Assembly: GCA_036365455.1 (NCBI GenBank) | Contig: JAWQUS010000026.1 | Span: forward strand, 13,658,001-13,722,000 | Source: Macrosoma leucophasiata | Taxonomy: Eukaryota; Arthropoda; Insecta; Lepidoptera; Hedylidae | Direction of reading: 5' to 3' | Length of the DNA: 64,000 nt | Part shown: positions 1-10,695 of the stretch, piece after piece | Layout of the letters: each line of letters opens with the position of its first letter | Position numbering within the stretch: the first letter of the stretch is position 1 | Notes under the pieces: generated by a model | What the model was told of the DNA's origin: nothing | The model's database searches: none | The model's input: the letters and a program-made list of their open reading frames with translations, nothing else | Position numbers and translations under genes: made by a program

Positions 1-419
1 CACGGTTCATTAGGTTTCTTTCAATGAGCTCGTGAGGTACCCAAATATCGAGCTTTTTTTTGTACCCAGCTTTTTTCAAATGCGCCAAAACTGTTTTGTG
101 ATCAATTCTCAGTTCTTCAGCTACGTCGCAACTACTGATATGTCGATCATGATCCACTTTTTTAAAAATGGCATCCTTTTTATCCGCAATAGGGCGACCA
201 GAGCGAGGTGCATCTTTGACATCAAAATTTCCGGATTGAAAACGCTTAAACCAAATTTTGTGCTACTCTCACAGACACTGCACTAGGTCTATAAACATCG
301 CAATTTTTTTTTATTTAAATATAATAAAATTAAAAAAATTTCGCGGCTTGCGTTGCATTTTTACCTTTTTTGTAGTAAAATTTTAAAATGTATCGAATTT
401 CTTCATTAGATTCACCCAT
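1..419 (-). pseudogene. mariner transposase, N-terminal fragment (broken)
   Basis: Minus-strand remnant of a mariner-family DNA transposon transposase, cut by the window edge. The start ATG is at 419-417 and begins MGESNEEIRYIL, the usual mariner first helix. That frame stops after about 29 codons at an AT-rich insertion (about 310-340). Homology resumes as CDVYRPSAV, then shifts by one base near 258. From there about 85 codons are open: WFKRFQSGNFDV, DAPRSGRP, a second helix-turn-helix (VAEELRIDHKTV) and the diagnostic linker WVPHEL at about 43-26. These regions bind the terminal inverted repeats. The catalytic D,D34D domain would lie to the left of base 1. Frame breaks make this copy inactive. 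The family call is strong because of WVPHEL. Confidence 0.9.
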
Positions 420-429
420 CTTGACAGTA

Positions 430-680
430 CGAAAAACAAATGAAAATCACTCATTTGCCTAATTTGAATTTGGAATTATGTTCTTTAAAATTTAAACTTT
501 CAATGATATCAAAACCAGCCAGATACAAATACTACAGCCAAAGAGATTTTATTACAAGTTCATACATACTATAATGCGAAAAGACTTTTTCCCCAACCTA
601 TTATAAACCTGGGACAAATAGTCCAGCTCCAATTTCTAGAAAGATATTTTCCTAAAGATGTAATCAAATTTTTTTTTTTT
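430..680. other. no recognisable feature
   Basis: AT-rich DNA after the mariner 5' end, closing with a poly-T run at about 669-680. I see no gene or clear repeat. Confidence 0.5.
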
Positions 681-980
681 GTACAGCTCTAGATAGATGT
701 TTGAACTTGGAAACAACCGTAGTATACCGCAATTGATAACGACTTACAAACATCACATAGGTAGTTTGCGGCCGAAACTAAAACGAATATTTAGTTTTTT
801 TGCTTTTACAGCCCTAGATATATATTTGAACTTTGACACAACCGTTAGTCTACCGCGCAATCGATAACGACTCACAAACATCACATAGGTAACTTAGTGT
901 GTGGCAGAGATAATGCTCTACGAAGCCGAAACTAGACTTGTCTCTAGACTAAACTCGAAAATATTCAATATTTCATGATG
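681..980 (+). repeat. M2 MITE-like repeat with internal duplication
   Basis: A diverged copy of the M2 repeat (compare 33905-34086 and 56330-56541), recognised by GATAATGCTCTACGAAGC and the following CTAAACTCG segment. Its left portion occurs twice in tandem: about 681-790 and 807-935 both carry TACAGCYCTAGATA, ATAACGACT and ACAAACATCACATAGGTA. The duplication is imperfect and therefore old. Confidence 0.6.
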
Positions 981-1014
981 GGCACTGTAATTCCTTTTTT
1001 CCTTCTGTGTAACA

Positions 1015-1184
1015 CACTGATTCCCAAAGTGGTCCTGAAACCCCCTGGGGTCCATGGGACTCGATGGGGGTCTACGTAGGCGTAGGAAATATGGGAATCT
1101 GATATAAATGTAGCAAGGGGTCCACAAAAACCAGAAAAAAATTGAAAGGGGTCTACAAGTAAAAAAATAGTTTGGGAACCTCTG
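1015..1184. mobile_element. hAT-type MITE, 170 bp
   Basis: Non-autonomous DNA transposon. The ends are CACTGATTCCCAAAGTG on the left and CAGAGGTTCCCAAACTA reading in from the right, close to the common hAT end CAGNGGTTCNCAAA. It is flanked by a perfect 8-bp direct repeat GTGTAACA at 1007-1014 and 1185-1192, the hAT target-site duplication length. The interior is G-rich (GGGGTC runs) and has no coding capacity. Confidence 0.85.
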
Positions 1185-1519
1185 GTGTAACACATCAACC
1201 GCCGCCATCTTTTAATCTCATTCCGTACCTCGGGTATTGTAAAAATCGAATGTTTTATTTTAATTGAACAGTACCAATGTTGCACATAAAGTGCTTGAGG
1301 TAATAAGATCGTCTGTTGGTTTTCTTCGGACCATTTTAAACACTTCTATTCAAGTGTTTATGTCTCAGATAAACACTTCACCCTCTTTGTATTGAGCGCT
1401 GGAGAAAATGTTGTAGAAAAAATTTGCAACCTTGAAACTTAATGGGGCTTCTGCTGTTGGTTTATTGATGTAGGTATATGTTATTTCGGTATATTCATGT
1501 TAATATAATAAAACTGACT

Positions 1520-1718
1520 TAAGGCAAAATGCAGATGCGTTACCACTCCTGAGTCTCCTGAAGCCTTAGGTGTTATGCCTGTGTGCCGGAAATTGCTGGG
1601 CCGTACATTACCACCTGACCGAAACACGATAGTGTTGAACCATTTAGCGGCAAGTATATTAGGTAGTGCGGTGGTGCCTACGCCCGCGAGCTTCGTCACT
1701 GGGACTCTACCACCAGTT
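1520..1718 (-). mobile_element. SINE-A copy, 3'-truncated
   Basis: Minus-strand SINE-A. The 5' part ends at 1718 with the reverse of ACTGGTGG. The A-tail side is missing, since the copy begins within the CAAAATGCAGATGCG segment. It carries a short internal duplication (GAGTCTCCTGAAGCC). Confidence 0.85.
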
Positions 1719-2009
1719 GAAAGTTATAGAGTTCAATATTCGTTATAGAGTTTTTCGGGAAAAATAACATGCAGACCTACATTTTTTATGAAGAAATTGT
1801 AAACATAATGATTGACATAATGTTTACCTTCACAAACTAACGAAATGAGACCACGTTTCTTATTTATTCAATTCAATAATCCGAAATTGTGAATGTGAAA
1901 TAAAATATTTAAAACATCCGATATACATAACGAGTAATATCGCACACTTATGAAGTTGGTAAACAAAGAATTTATTAGTCGTATGTATTATAAATATCTA
2001 TACAAATAA

Positions 2010-2300
2010 ATAAAATTGGAGTGTCTGTTTGTAATATAAAAATAACCGCTTTTTGCTAAATGCATGTGTATGTATACACGGTACATATCCCAAAACATTT
2101 TTTACAATTTTTGTCTCTCTGTCTGTTTGGCGGGGCTAATCTCGGGAACGGCTAGACCGATTTTGATGTAACTTTCACTGATAGATAACTTATGTAATAA
2201 GGAGTAACTAAGGCTACTTTTATACTAGCTGCGCCCACGACTTCGTCCGGGTAGATACTGAACAATAATAAATTCTCACGCGAGCGAAGTCGCGGGCACT
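2010..2300. repeat. K-type interspersed repeat (composite)
   Basis: Short repeat ubiquitous in lepidopteran DNA, recognised by CGGCTAGACCGATTTTGATG and the CTAGCTGCGCCCACGACTTC end. The 2014-2225 part is reverse-oriented relative to the copy at 17487. A plus-oriented end sits at 2226-2262 and another reversed end (GCGAAGTCGCGGGC) at 2283-2297, so several fragments are joined. It may be Helitron-related. I did not find a CTRR end or hairpin to prove this. Confidence 0.6.
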
Positions 2301-2466
2301 ACGAATATTGTAATAAAGCTCGTATTTTCTTATTAACGTTTATTGGAAAAGGAAATTTAAATAATGACTGTTTCAATTTATTTTCTTATGTAATAAATAT
2401 AATACAATTATCTTGGTCTCGATTTTATATACAACTGAGCCACATATGTAAAATTTATATGAAATC

Positions 2467-2640
2467 TTTTTTTTTTTTTATGTAATTGAAGTGGCAAACA
2501 AGCATGCAGTTCACATTGATGTTAAGTGATGACTGCAGCCTATAGACACCCACACAAAGACCAAGGTCAAAATGCAAATGCGTTACCACTCCTGCGGCCT
2601 AAGGTGTTATGCCTCTGTGCCGGAAATTACAGGGCCGTAA
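2467..2640 (-). mobile_element. SINE-A copy, left arm of an inverted pair
   Basis: Minus-strand SINE-A starting in its T-run (reverse of the A-tail) and truncated at GGGCCGTAA. It is mirrored by the plus copy at 2751-2923 at almost the same truncation point, leaving about 110 bp of unrelated sequence between. Confidence 0.9.
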
Positions 2641-2750
2641 ATCTTTTATATTTGTTTCCACATAGGTACTTCCTTTTTTGTGATATATCATCAACCTCGT
2701 TGTAACGAATACCATTGTTAAGGCTATACTATTTTAATTATGGAGCTTTG

Positions 2751-2923
2751 TACGGCCCTGTAATTTCCGGCACAGAGGCATAACACCTTAGGCCTCAGGA
2801 GTGGTAACGCATCTGCATTTTGGCCTTGGTCTTCATGTGGGTGTCTATAGGCTGCAGTCATCACTTAACATCAATGTGAACTGCATGCTTGTTTGCCACT
2901 TACATTACATAAAAAAAAAAAAA
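2751..2923 (+). mobile_element. SINE-A copy, right arm of an inverted pair
   Basis: Plus-strand SINE-A beginning at TACGGCCCTG and ending in a 13-base A-tail. With 2467-2640 it forms arms of about 170 bp with few mismatches. Confidence 0.9.
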
Positions 2924-2929
2924 TTAAGC

Positions 2930-3636
2930 TATGTTTTTAGGACATAATTTTATTATGACGTGAGAGTAGCACACATAGTTTTTACACCAGATTTTTTTAA
3001 TTTTGAAAATCTCGCAAATGTATTGTCGCAAACGTAGTATGCAAGTGATTTTTCAGTAATAAACATCCTATTTTGCAATATTTCAAATAATACGAGTATC
3101 ATTATAATTTCAAAGTGTTTATTATTCAATAAACACAATCGAAGCAGTATCATTAAAAATTGATTTTGTAATCTTAAATTACCAACGCGAATAAGCTTGA
3201 CCCCATTTTCGAAATTATGAATAAAGCCTACTATACAGGCTCGTTACTAGCCGTGCGTACAATTAGCCTGGCTCCTAAAATTACCTGCGTTGCGCAAGCT
3301 CGGCAGTTCAAGTCGTACACGGGTACTTTACGCCGCGGTAACAGAGGCTAAATTGCAAGGTATTTGTATAGCTTGAACTATCTTTGCTTGTACGCCCCAT
3401 AGACCACCGGTGATTTCCGATTAGCTACGCTCACCTGACGTCGGTGTTTGTTTGAAGGCTGATTGATCATGCCAGACTTAATTATTGGTACAGATTATCT
3501 GTACCGTTCCACTTGGAGTTATGAGAATATAACACGAATTTGTGTAATATTGCTGTACGAATTTATTTGACTGGTGTTAGAGCTTACAGGCCGGGCACAA
3601 CCCAAAAAAATAAACATGGTAACCGTGGGAATAGTT
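2930..3636. other. no recognisable gene; mostly unique
   Basis: AT-rich to 3,180, then a more balanced stretch. A 66-codon minus frame at 2953-3153 has no recognisable domain. Confidence 0.4.
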
Positions 3637-3680
3637 TTGTCCAGCTGTGGACTTTTTGTGGCTGAAATGATGACGATTAA
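3637..3680 (+). repeat. LINE 3' tail fragment (RTE-like)
   Basis: GTCCAGCTGTGGAC followed by GGCTGAAATGATGA. This matches the ends of the RTE-like insertions in this window, where CAGCAGTGGACGT precedes an ATGATGA-rich tail. The same tail recurs at 30468-30510. Confidence 0.55.
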
Positions 3681-3702
3681 AAAGGTAAAAGGTGCAGGTA
3701 AA

Positions 3703-3987
3703 CTGGTGGTAGGGCTCCAGTGATGGAGCTCGCGGGCGTAGGCACCACCGCATTACCTTATTTACTTGCCGCTTAATGGTAGTGTTCAGCGCTATCGTGT
3801 TCCGGTGAGGTGGTAATGTACGGCCCTGTAATTTCCGGCACAGAGGCATAACATCTTAGGCCTCAGGAGTGGTAACGCATCTGCATTTTGATCTTGATCT
3901 TCGTATAAAGGTCTTTAGGCTGCAGTTATCACTTAACATCAATGTGAACTGCGGGCTTGTTTTCCACTTCCATTACATTAAAAAAAA
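3703..3987 (+). mobile_element. SINE-A copy, full length
   Basis: Complete plus-strand copy running from CTGGTGGTAGGGCTCC to CATTACATT plus an A-run, about 285 bp. It immediately follows the RTE tail. A 90-codon minus frame over this copy is only an antisense shadow of the SINE. Confidence 0.92.
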
Positions 3988-4055
3988 TGTACAGCTTGCA
4001 ACTCGATCCTACATCGCATGGGTCCTATTATGTATAATGAGAGCACAAATCACTG

Positions 4056-4519
4056 TTTTTTTATGTAATGCAAGTGGCAAACAAGCATGCAGTTCACATT
4101 GATGTTAAGTGACGACCCGCTTAGTCCAGCGGTGTGAGACGACCGTTTGATTCGAAGGGTCGCGGGTTCGATCCCCGCTCCGGGACAAATATTTGTATGG
4201 CCTACAGATATTTGTTTCGGGTCTGGATGTTTGTGTATGTGTTGTATGTGTACAACGGCACCCACGACACAGCACAGCGAAAAAAAAAGGTGATGACTGC
4301 TGCCTATAGACACTTACACAAAGACCAAAGTCAAAATGCAGATGCGTTGCCACTCTTGAGGCCTAAGGTGTTATGCCTTTGTGCTGGAAATTACAGGGCC
4401 GTACATTACCACCGAACCGGAACACGATGGTGCTGAACACTACCATTTAGCGGCAAGTATATTAGGTAATGCGGTAGTGCCTATGCCCGCGAGCTCCGTC
4501 TCTGGAGCTCTGCCACCAG
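4056..4519 (-). mobile_element. SINE-A copy interrupted by a tRNA-SINE
   Basis: Minus-strand SINE-A in two pieces, 4056-4116 (tail side) and 4290-4519 (body and 5' end). They are separated by SINE-B at 4117-4289. The break is flanked by the near-perfect repeat GTGACGAC (4109-4116) and GTGATGAC (4290-4297). The uninterrupted family has a single GTGATGACTGCAG here, so SINE-B is the younger insertion. Confidence 0.92.
4117..4289 (+). mobile_element. SINE-B, tRNA-derived SINE nested in SINE-A
   Basis: The tRNA-like head has an A box TAGTCCAGCGG (about 4122-4132) and a B box GGTTCGATCCC (about 4166-4176), both matching RNA polymerase III consensus. A non-tRNA body follows (ACAAATATTTGTATGGCC, then TGTGTATGTGTTGTATGTG), then an A-run at about 4280-4288. 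The 8-bp target duplication GTGAYGAC marks both ends. The 3' end differs from the other two copies (22331 and 55281). Confidence 0.9.
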
Positions 4520-4529
4520 AAAAAATTAT

Positions 4530-4860
4530 AGGATTCATGGCACTCATTTTATAGATTTTTTATTTTAAGTCAATTGTTTTACAGTTGTCTTTAACTTCTC
4601 CAAGAAGTACATGTTTTATTTTTAGGCAGCGTTTTTAGAATAAGCATTTGCCGGACCGTTTTTTCGTTGTCTTACTTTGGAATATAGGTATTCAAGAAAA
4701 GCTTAATGGGACAATAACTTTTGTTGAGTAGGTACACTTTAGTCCGCCCCATTCCTTTCAAAATATTATAATTGCGGAACAATTTAGTATCAGGACTATA
4801 AAATTAAATTATTTTGTGAAAGTAGAAATCACTATTGACTTTTACAGACGTAAATGAAAC
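4530..4860. other. no recognisable feature
   Basis: AT-rich DNA between SINE-A and the M3 MITE. I see nothing in it. Confidence 0.4.
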
Positions 4861-4863
4861 AGC

Positions 4864-5005
4864 TAATGGCCGAATACACAAACGTCACTCAATTTTAAGC
4901 AACCCTCAAATGTGCGCTATCTCTGTCGTTTGATCTTGTTTTATAAAGACAGAAGTTTTTTAAGTCCCACTTAGATTTAAGTGACGTTTGAGTATTTGGC
5001 CGTAA
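4864..5005. mobile_element. M3 MITE, PIF/Harbinger-like
   Basis: 142-bp element with inverted ends TGGCCGAATACACAAACG and CGGCCAAATACTCAAACG, flanked by TAA on both sides. A 3-bp TWA duplication is characteristic of PIF/Harbinger transposons. The same element lies reversed at 19015-19157. No coding capacity. Confidence 0.75.
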
Positions 5006-5181
5006 GTGTCACTCCCACAATGTACTTAAGAAATATTACGTTATTTGCCAAGATCGATCAGTTGGTGGCTAGGAAAATTAGTAACAGTTGGTATATCGTC
5101 CAAGAAGGCATAACCCTTCTAAGAAAAAAATATTTCTGAATCTTGTAGGTTTAATATCAGAGAGGTCTTAATTATCCCTAC

Positions 5182-5374
5182 TTCCCTACTTCCCTATTAT
5201 AAATGCGAAAGTAACTCTGTCTGTCTGTCTGTTACCTTTTCACGTCCAAACGACTGAACCGATTTTAATGATATTTGGTACTGAGATAGAGCTGTCTATG
5301 AGAAAGAACATAGACTGCTTAGTTATTTATAAAACGACATACACGCGGGCGAAGCCGCGGGCTACAGCTAGTAT
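5182..5374 (-). repeat. K-type interspersed repeat
   Basis: Contains ATAAATGCGAAAGTAACTCT, CAAACGACTGAACCGATTTT and the end CGGGCGAAGCCGCGGGC. It closely matches the opposite-strand copy at 12084-12262. Confidence 0.75.
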
Positions 5375-6460
5375 ACAATAGACATTGAAATACTGTATCA
5401 AATTATGGAACAAGGTAAAAAAAGCCTACAGTTTTATTAGCTCAACGAATCTTATACGACCGCAACCTAAATCGACCGCCGATATAAAGAACAGGCCGAC
5501 TAAAAATAACGTTGTTGGTTTAGCAACAAGTGACGCTATTGTTTGTGGGCCGCGAGCGTTTGCGTTTGAGGTGCGCCTTATTTGCGGCCAGGGGACTGAC
5601 TATCTGTTGCGATGTAACATTTTGCGTTCCTGACCGCGCCCCGGTTTACGTATTTATGCTGTAAAAAACTGAGCGATTGATTGTAGCGCTTATTGAAATG
5701 TGTTCAAGAGAGAAAGATACAAATGCAATTTTGCTTTTAAATCTTTTTTTATTAAGTTTACTGTGTTAAGTCTTTTTAGTAGGTCATTTCTGGGCTGCGA
5801 AAGAAAGGATGACTGACTTGATGATCGGGCCACCGCACAACGTTTTGGGGATGAGTCAGCCCTTTGAATCCTAACAATATTGCCTACCTTTTTAAAATAT
5901 ATTTTTTTAAAGTTCATTTCAAATAAAGTACATACAGACTCCATATAGATAAATGTAATCGCCATGGCCCATGTTTTGATTTTATGTCACATCTTTTTAG
6001 AAGTCATCTACTTTGCAGCAATCACGAATATTATAAATATTCACGTAACTTCTGCACTCAATTTAACGACGACAGTGAAGCATAACTGAAATAAAGGGAT
6101 GTTGGAATAAATAACAATAACTCTTTTATATTTTTGTATATTATTATTTATATGTCCCGAAAGGTTCAACGCAGGTGCGATTTGGAATGAAGTTCAAATT
6201 CAATATACAGAATTTGAACGAAGTTCTGAAAATGAGGACAAAACTTACTTAAACATAATTGCTATGTGCTAATATGTAGACTCTATAGAACTTATTTTAA
6301 TATGTTTTTTTGTTTTATTTCAAGGTATTCAGACAGACTTTCAACTAGCCACCAAGGCGATGTTAACCGCTAAACATGTGAGCTCTATTTTAAGTTTATA
6401 TTTTAGTACATAGTGAATTCTCTGTATGCGTCCTCCGAAGAGATTGATAAAAGTTAAATA
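5375..6460. other. no recognisable gene
   Basis: Mostly unique AT-rich sequence. Plus (5385-5633) and minus (5690-5965) open frames of 80-90 codons show no recognisable domain. Confidence 0.4.
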
Positions 6461-6463
6461 CAC

Positions 6464-7165
6464 GCATTCATGCATCTATAATTGTTTCCCATATTATATT
6501 GTTGAGCCTATTGACATTCACAGGGTGGATGTGGTTTGCCTGCATGCTACTGTCAACCTCCCTAAAATATAAAATAACTTTTAGCAGGTTGTCACTAGAA
6601 AATGTAGGCTATACTAAGCCTGAATTTTCTTGTGACATTCATGCATCTATAATTGTTTCCCATATTATTCATGCATCCATAATTGTTTCCCATATTATAT
6701 TGTTGAGCCTATTGACATTCACAGGGTGGATTTGCTTGCATGCTACTGTCAACCTTCCTAAAATATAAAATAACTTTTAACAGGTTGTCACTAGAAAATG
6801 TAGGCTATACTAAGCCTGAATTTTCTTGTGACATTCATGCATCTATAATTGTTTCCCATATTATTCATGCATCCATAATTGTTTCCCATATTATATTGTT
6901 GAGCCTATTGACATTCACAGGGTGGATTTGCTTGCATGCTACTGTCAACCTTCCTAAAATATAAAATAACTTTTAACAGGTTGTCACAAGAAAATTTAGG
7001 CTATACTAAGCCTGAATTTTCTTGTGACATTCATGCATCTATAATTGTTTCCCATATTATATTGTTGAGCCTATTGACATTCACAGGGTGGATTTACCTG
7101 CATGCTACTTTTAACCTAAAATATAAATGACTTTTTAACAGGTTGCCACAAGAAAATTCAGGCTT
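6464..7165 (+). repeat. tandem array of four 166-201-bp units with palindrome
   Basis: GTTGAGCCTATTGACATTCA recurs at about 6501, 6702, 6898 and 7064, giving periods of 201, 196 and 166 bp. The longer units contain an inner duplicated block of about 30 bp (ATTCATGCATCYATAATTG), missing from the shortest period. Each complete unit ends in an inverted repeat whose cleanest case is 6983-7028: GTCACAAGAAAATTTAGGCT, five central bases, then its near-exact reverse complement. Units are highly similar, so amplification is recent. Open frames of 64-89 codons arise only from the repetition. Confidence 0.93.
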
Positions 7166-9505
7166 ATTTTAAATACCACGTAAACACTGAGGACTTTTAA
7201 TAAACCTATGCACTCGTATGTAGTTGCAGTAGTTATAGTTTAAGTAACAATTACAACGTAGCTGTTTTAAGATTATCAGGAAATCGAAGTGATTTTTTTA
7301 CCGTCGTAATTACTTCGTTGCAGTTATATCTATTCAAATTTAACTGAAATGTATATATTCATATGCTAATCGCGTGCATCCCGATCCAGTTACATAATTT
7401 TCGAACAAAAATCCTCGGTCTAATAGATGGCTTTCTTCCAAGATTATAAGTTTTTTTACTTCCAGTTCTATAACTCCGATATTCCACAACCAAATATCGT
7501 TTAAATGACGCATTAACAGGAACAGTATTGCCTTCTGAATTTGCAATGTAATATACTGCAGGTCAAGTAAATATGTTCAATGTTTAAAAGTTCTCTCTCA
7601 CGAACAATACATTTATTTCCTCATCCACTATGCATCTGAAGTATCACCTGGCTAGCTCGTTTAGATAAAACCGTCGCAGACTGTATCTAGTGCAACAGGT
7701 ATGGTCGGGTCACGTACATCCACCTATTTCGTTTGTTCTTAGCTGCTAAATTATAGAACTCCTGTTAGGAATTAATTGGTCGTTTTATAGCCTTTTTTCT
7801 AAGGTTAATTGTTTGTAATTATCGTGTTTGTATCAATTTGATATAACTATCGAAACTACTTCGATTAATTTTACTTTACTAAAGAAATAGGTTGGATGGA
7901 CACATGGACTCTATACTGCCGTGATTTGACCAAATTCTTCACTTCAAATTTCTCAATATTATTTCACAAATGCGTAGAAGTATTTTGTCCAAATATTGGA
8001 CCACGAGACTAGCAAAGCCCACTTCTATTTACTCAATGTCACTTATTATTCTTATTTTTAAATCATAAATATTCAAGTATAACATCTTAAATATCGGAGG
8101 AAATAACTCATGTGTTCACATAATAACCTTTCTTCATCCGATCAAATTGAGGAGATTATAGAAGAGGAAATAATAAAAACGATATTGTACGTCAATGGCA
8201 GTTCCACGTCTCTATAAATAATTACTTTATGCTATAAAGTGTACACAAACTAAAATAACATCCCGTATTATTTCATAGTAAATATCATGAGCGGATATTA
8301 AAAATGTCTTCGCCAGTCCCTGAACTTTAATTTTAGGATGAAACTACAATTATATTTTTTCGCGATTTCCAAAATAGACTAAGTCATTTATTTACAAACC
8401 TATAATTTGCTTCAAGTTTCATATCAGTACCCTGTGTTGCTCTTAATACTCTTGATGGTTCTTACACATTTTACATCAATTAACAAATTATATTTAAATC
8501 GTCAAGACACGGTGACACGAGAGCCCGCCAGGCTGGCTATTGATTTCTAATTGTCCATGAACCGATATCGGTCCAACGGCAACTTAACTTATTAAACACG
8601 TTAAAAATGTATTGCTTATAATAGTTAAATATATTATGAATTTTAATGTTCTACAATTTTCACTTAAATGTTTAAATCGCTTTAAATCTCAGCCAATACT
8701 AGCTAAAGTAATCCTTAACATTTAACAATAGACCTTAATATATCTGGGAAAATGCGAGCGAGACTTTTATATTTCCCCAGCGTCTGAGGCTCAATTTGTT
8801 TGTCGCGTGTTTCCTGTCAGATAACCTAACAATATAACAATGTTGCTTTATATTAAACAGGGTACTGACATTTCTTGCCGTTTTGGAACTGGTCAATCAA
8901 TTATTATGTTGTTAAATTATTGTCGAAAATTGGTTTGAGGTTTTGTTTCCGTGTTGACTATGATTGATGAAATAATTTTGAAATTAGAATGCTTTTTGCG
9001 ATAAATTCCTTTACTACCTTTTCATTCTGGAATTTTTTACGACACAAAGAAAACGAATAAGTATGTCTTAAACCATCTCGCAAGTTGCCTCTTGGCAATT
9101 GTCATGTTAAGTAGAAAAAAAAGTTTGACAGTTGCAAACATGACGTGAAGATTTTTTTGAAGAATTATTTTCATATAGGTACTATAACGGTATGGGAACC
9201 TTATGCAGTGGTAATAAAAGCTATATATAAGTGAATTTGAATAAGCGGAGAGTTCCCTAACTGTACGTATTGTCGCTGTTAGATTCGGGTCTGACAACAA
9301 ATTAGCAGCTGTGATCGGTTTGTCTCTCAATTTTTTACAACGCACGTGACTAAGGAAAGGATTGTTAAAAATTCCCTTCTTTCGTGGCAAAACTTCGGGC
9401 ACTAATTAAAACCGTAAAAGAGTAGTTACTCATAGGAAATGGACGCCTATTAGGTACAATTTTATCAAAGTGACTTTCATGCAATGTTGTATACAGAAAA
9501 ACGTA
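7166..9505. other. largely unique AT-rich DNA
   Basis: The longest repeat-poor block of the window. I find no coding exon, RNA gene or transposon family here. Open frames such as 9037-9402 (minus, 121 codons) show no recognisable domain. Confidence 0.5.
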
Positions 9506-9511
9506 TCTTTA

Positions 9512-9765
9512 CTCCTGTAATCCCCGAAGGGATAGGCAGAGTAAAAAAAAACATCAACTTTGAATAGGAATCAACTGCTTCAGAAGTCAAGTGGTAACAG
9601 GCCACTACTGCTACGCCTGGGTTCGATTCTCAGGTTGGGGGCGACCACAGACAAAGTGTAAAATCCTTTATCTCTGGTTCTTTTGACATTTTCCCGTTTA
9701 CTGGAAGTGTCACCCTCGGATTTTGGTAATATACTTATGGGCTCGTCATCTGTTAAATGACCCGG
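9512..9765. mobile_element. SINE-C pieces, tRNA-derived
   Basis: A minus-oriented SINE-C tail (CCTGTAATCCCCGAAGGGAT) lies at about 9512-9552. A plus-oriented head at 9567-9765 has CAAGTGGTAACAGGCCACTACT and a B box GGTTCGATTCT, followed by the body (TTTATCTCTGGTTC, then ACTGGAAGTGTC). The A-box region is degraded. Confidence 0.75.
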
Positions 9766-9962
9766 GGGCCGACCGCCTAAGTCAATGCTTTCGATTAGCC
9801 TGCGATTATGACAACATCTTATCAAGTTTCGTACCACCTTACTTTTTCCTGGAAGCGTTTTCGTCCGCAGGTACATACTTAAGAACAAAATGTTTTAATA
9901 GGGGGTCCGAAACGGACAAGATAACGTCCTAAGCGAAAGCATTTCAGCTAGGCGGTCGGCCC
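9766..9962 (+). mobile_element. M5 MITE (GACCGCCTA ends)
   Basis: Inverted ends GGGCCGACCGCCTAAGTC and GGGCCGACCGCCTAGCTG with AATGCTTTCG just inside. The central part (TTTTTCCTGGAAGCG, then GTCCGCAGGTACATACTTAAG) is reversed relative to the copy at 43656-43845, so the two copies lie in opposite orientation. No coding frame. Confidence 0.75.
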
Positions 9963-9989
9963 ACCTGAGCAGTAACGGGCGAATCTTGG

Positions 9990-10160
9990 TTTTTTAATGT
10001 GATGGTGATGACAAACAAGCATGCAGTTCACATGGATGTTACGTCACGACTGCAGTTTATAGACATCTACAAAAAAATCAGAGGCCAAAGTGCAGATGCG
10101 TTGTCATCCATGAGGACTAATATCTTTCACCTCTGTGATAGTTATTACGGGGCCATAAAT
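9990..10160 (-). mobile_element. SINE-A copy, strongly diverged
   Basis: Minus-strand copy recognised by ACAAACAAGCATGCAGTTCA and GTGCAGATGCGTTG, truncated at GGGGCCATAAAT. It is older than most copies. Confidence 0.75.
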
Positions 10161-10164
10161 GGGG

Positions 10165-10240
10165 TGTTTGCATGTATTGAATGCATGCATTTTTTACCTT
10201 TGCCTACCTCTTCGGGGATTACAGACGTGAAGTTACGTAA
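10165..10240 (+). mobile_element. SINE-C 3' tail fragment
   Basis: Contains TGCATGCATT, then CTTCGGGGATTACAGACGTG, ending GAAGTTACG plus an A-run. It directly abuts the SINE-A fragment. Confidence 0.7.
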
Positions 10241-10264
10241 AAAAACGAAATTTTGATTAAAAAA

Positions 10265-10602
10265 GTATTGACATACATTTGATACAAGTCAATATATTTC
10301 AGAAACGTCAAATTCCGTGACACGTAAAGCTTGCAAATCCGGATCGATAGTCAAAAATCGTCAAACAGGACCCACAGTTTCGCCCACGTGAAACCTTGAA
10401 CCAATCCCTTTATTGAACGGTTCAGTATTCCGTTTGTGTTGAGATTATAGGAGATGGTATTGGATTGGTTGGCCAAAAGACAATTGGTCGGATTTCTTGG
10501 CCGCCACTAGATCAGTCCTCTGTCCGATAGTTAATTAGACCTTAATCTGTCACAGAGTAATGTCTTTCTTACTTGATTCCTAATTTCGGTTTCAATATAA
10601 TT
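10265..10602 (+). repeat. first unit of a dispersed tandem duplication
   Basis: About 338 bp repeated in direct orientation at 10803-11145, with many substitutions and small indels (roughly 85-90% identity by eye). Shared blocks include CAAATTCCGTGACACGT, CCACGTGAAACCTTGAACCA, GTATTCCGTTTGTGTTGAGA and GATAGTTAATTAGACCTTAA. There is no open frame and no LTR-type TG/CA end. Confidence 0.9.
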
Positions 10603-10649
10603 TCCTAAATAAAATTATTTTAGTATAACTAGGTGATATAGTTAACTGT

Positions 10650-10695
10650 CTCATTGTCTAGTGGAAGCAAGCCACTACGGCTATGCTTGCTTTTT
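10650..10695 (+). mobile_element. tRNA-SINE head fragment
   Basis: GTCTAGTGGAAGCAAGCCACTA resembles the head at 15418. It lies between the two units of the tandem duplication. Confidence 0.45.

Noticed and set aside
4117..4190. functional tRNA gene
   Set aside because: The A and B boxes belong to a SINE head. The cloverleaf is not intact and the body repeats at 22331 and 55281. The same holds for 13870-13941, 15418-15473 and 47088-47150.
6464..7165. CRISPR array
   Set aside because: Units are 166-201 bp without unique spacers, in eukaryotic DNA.
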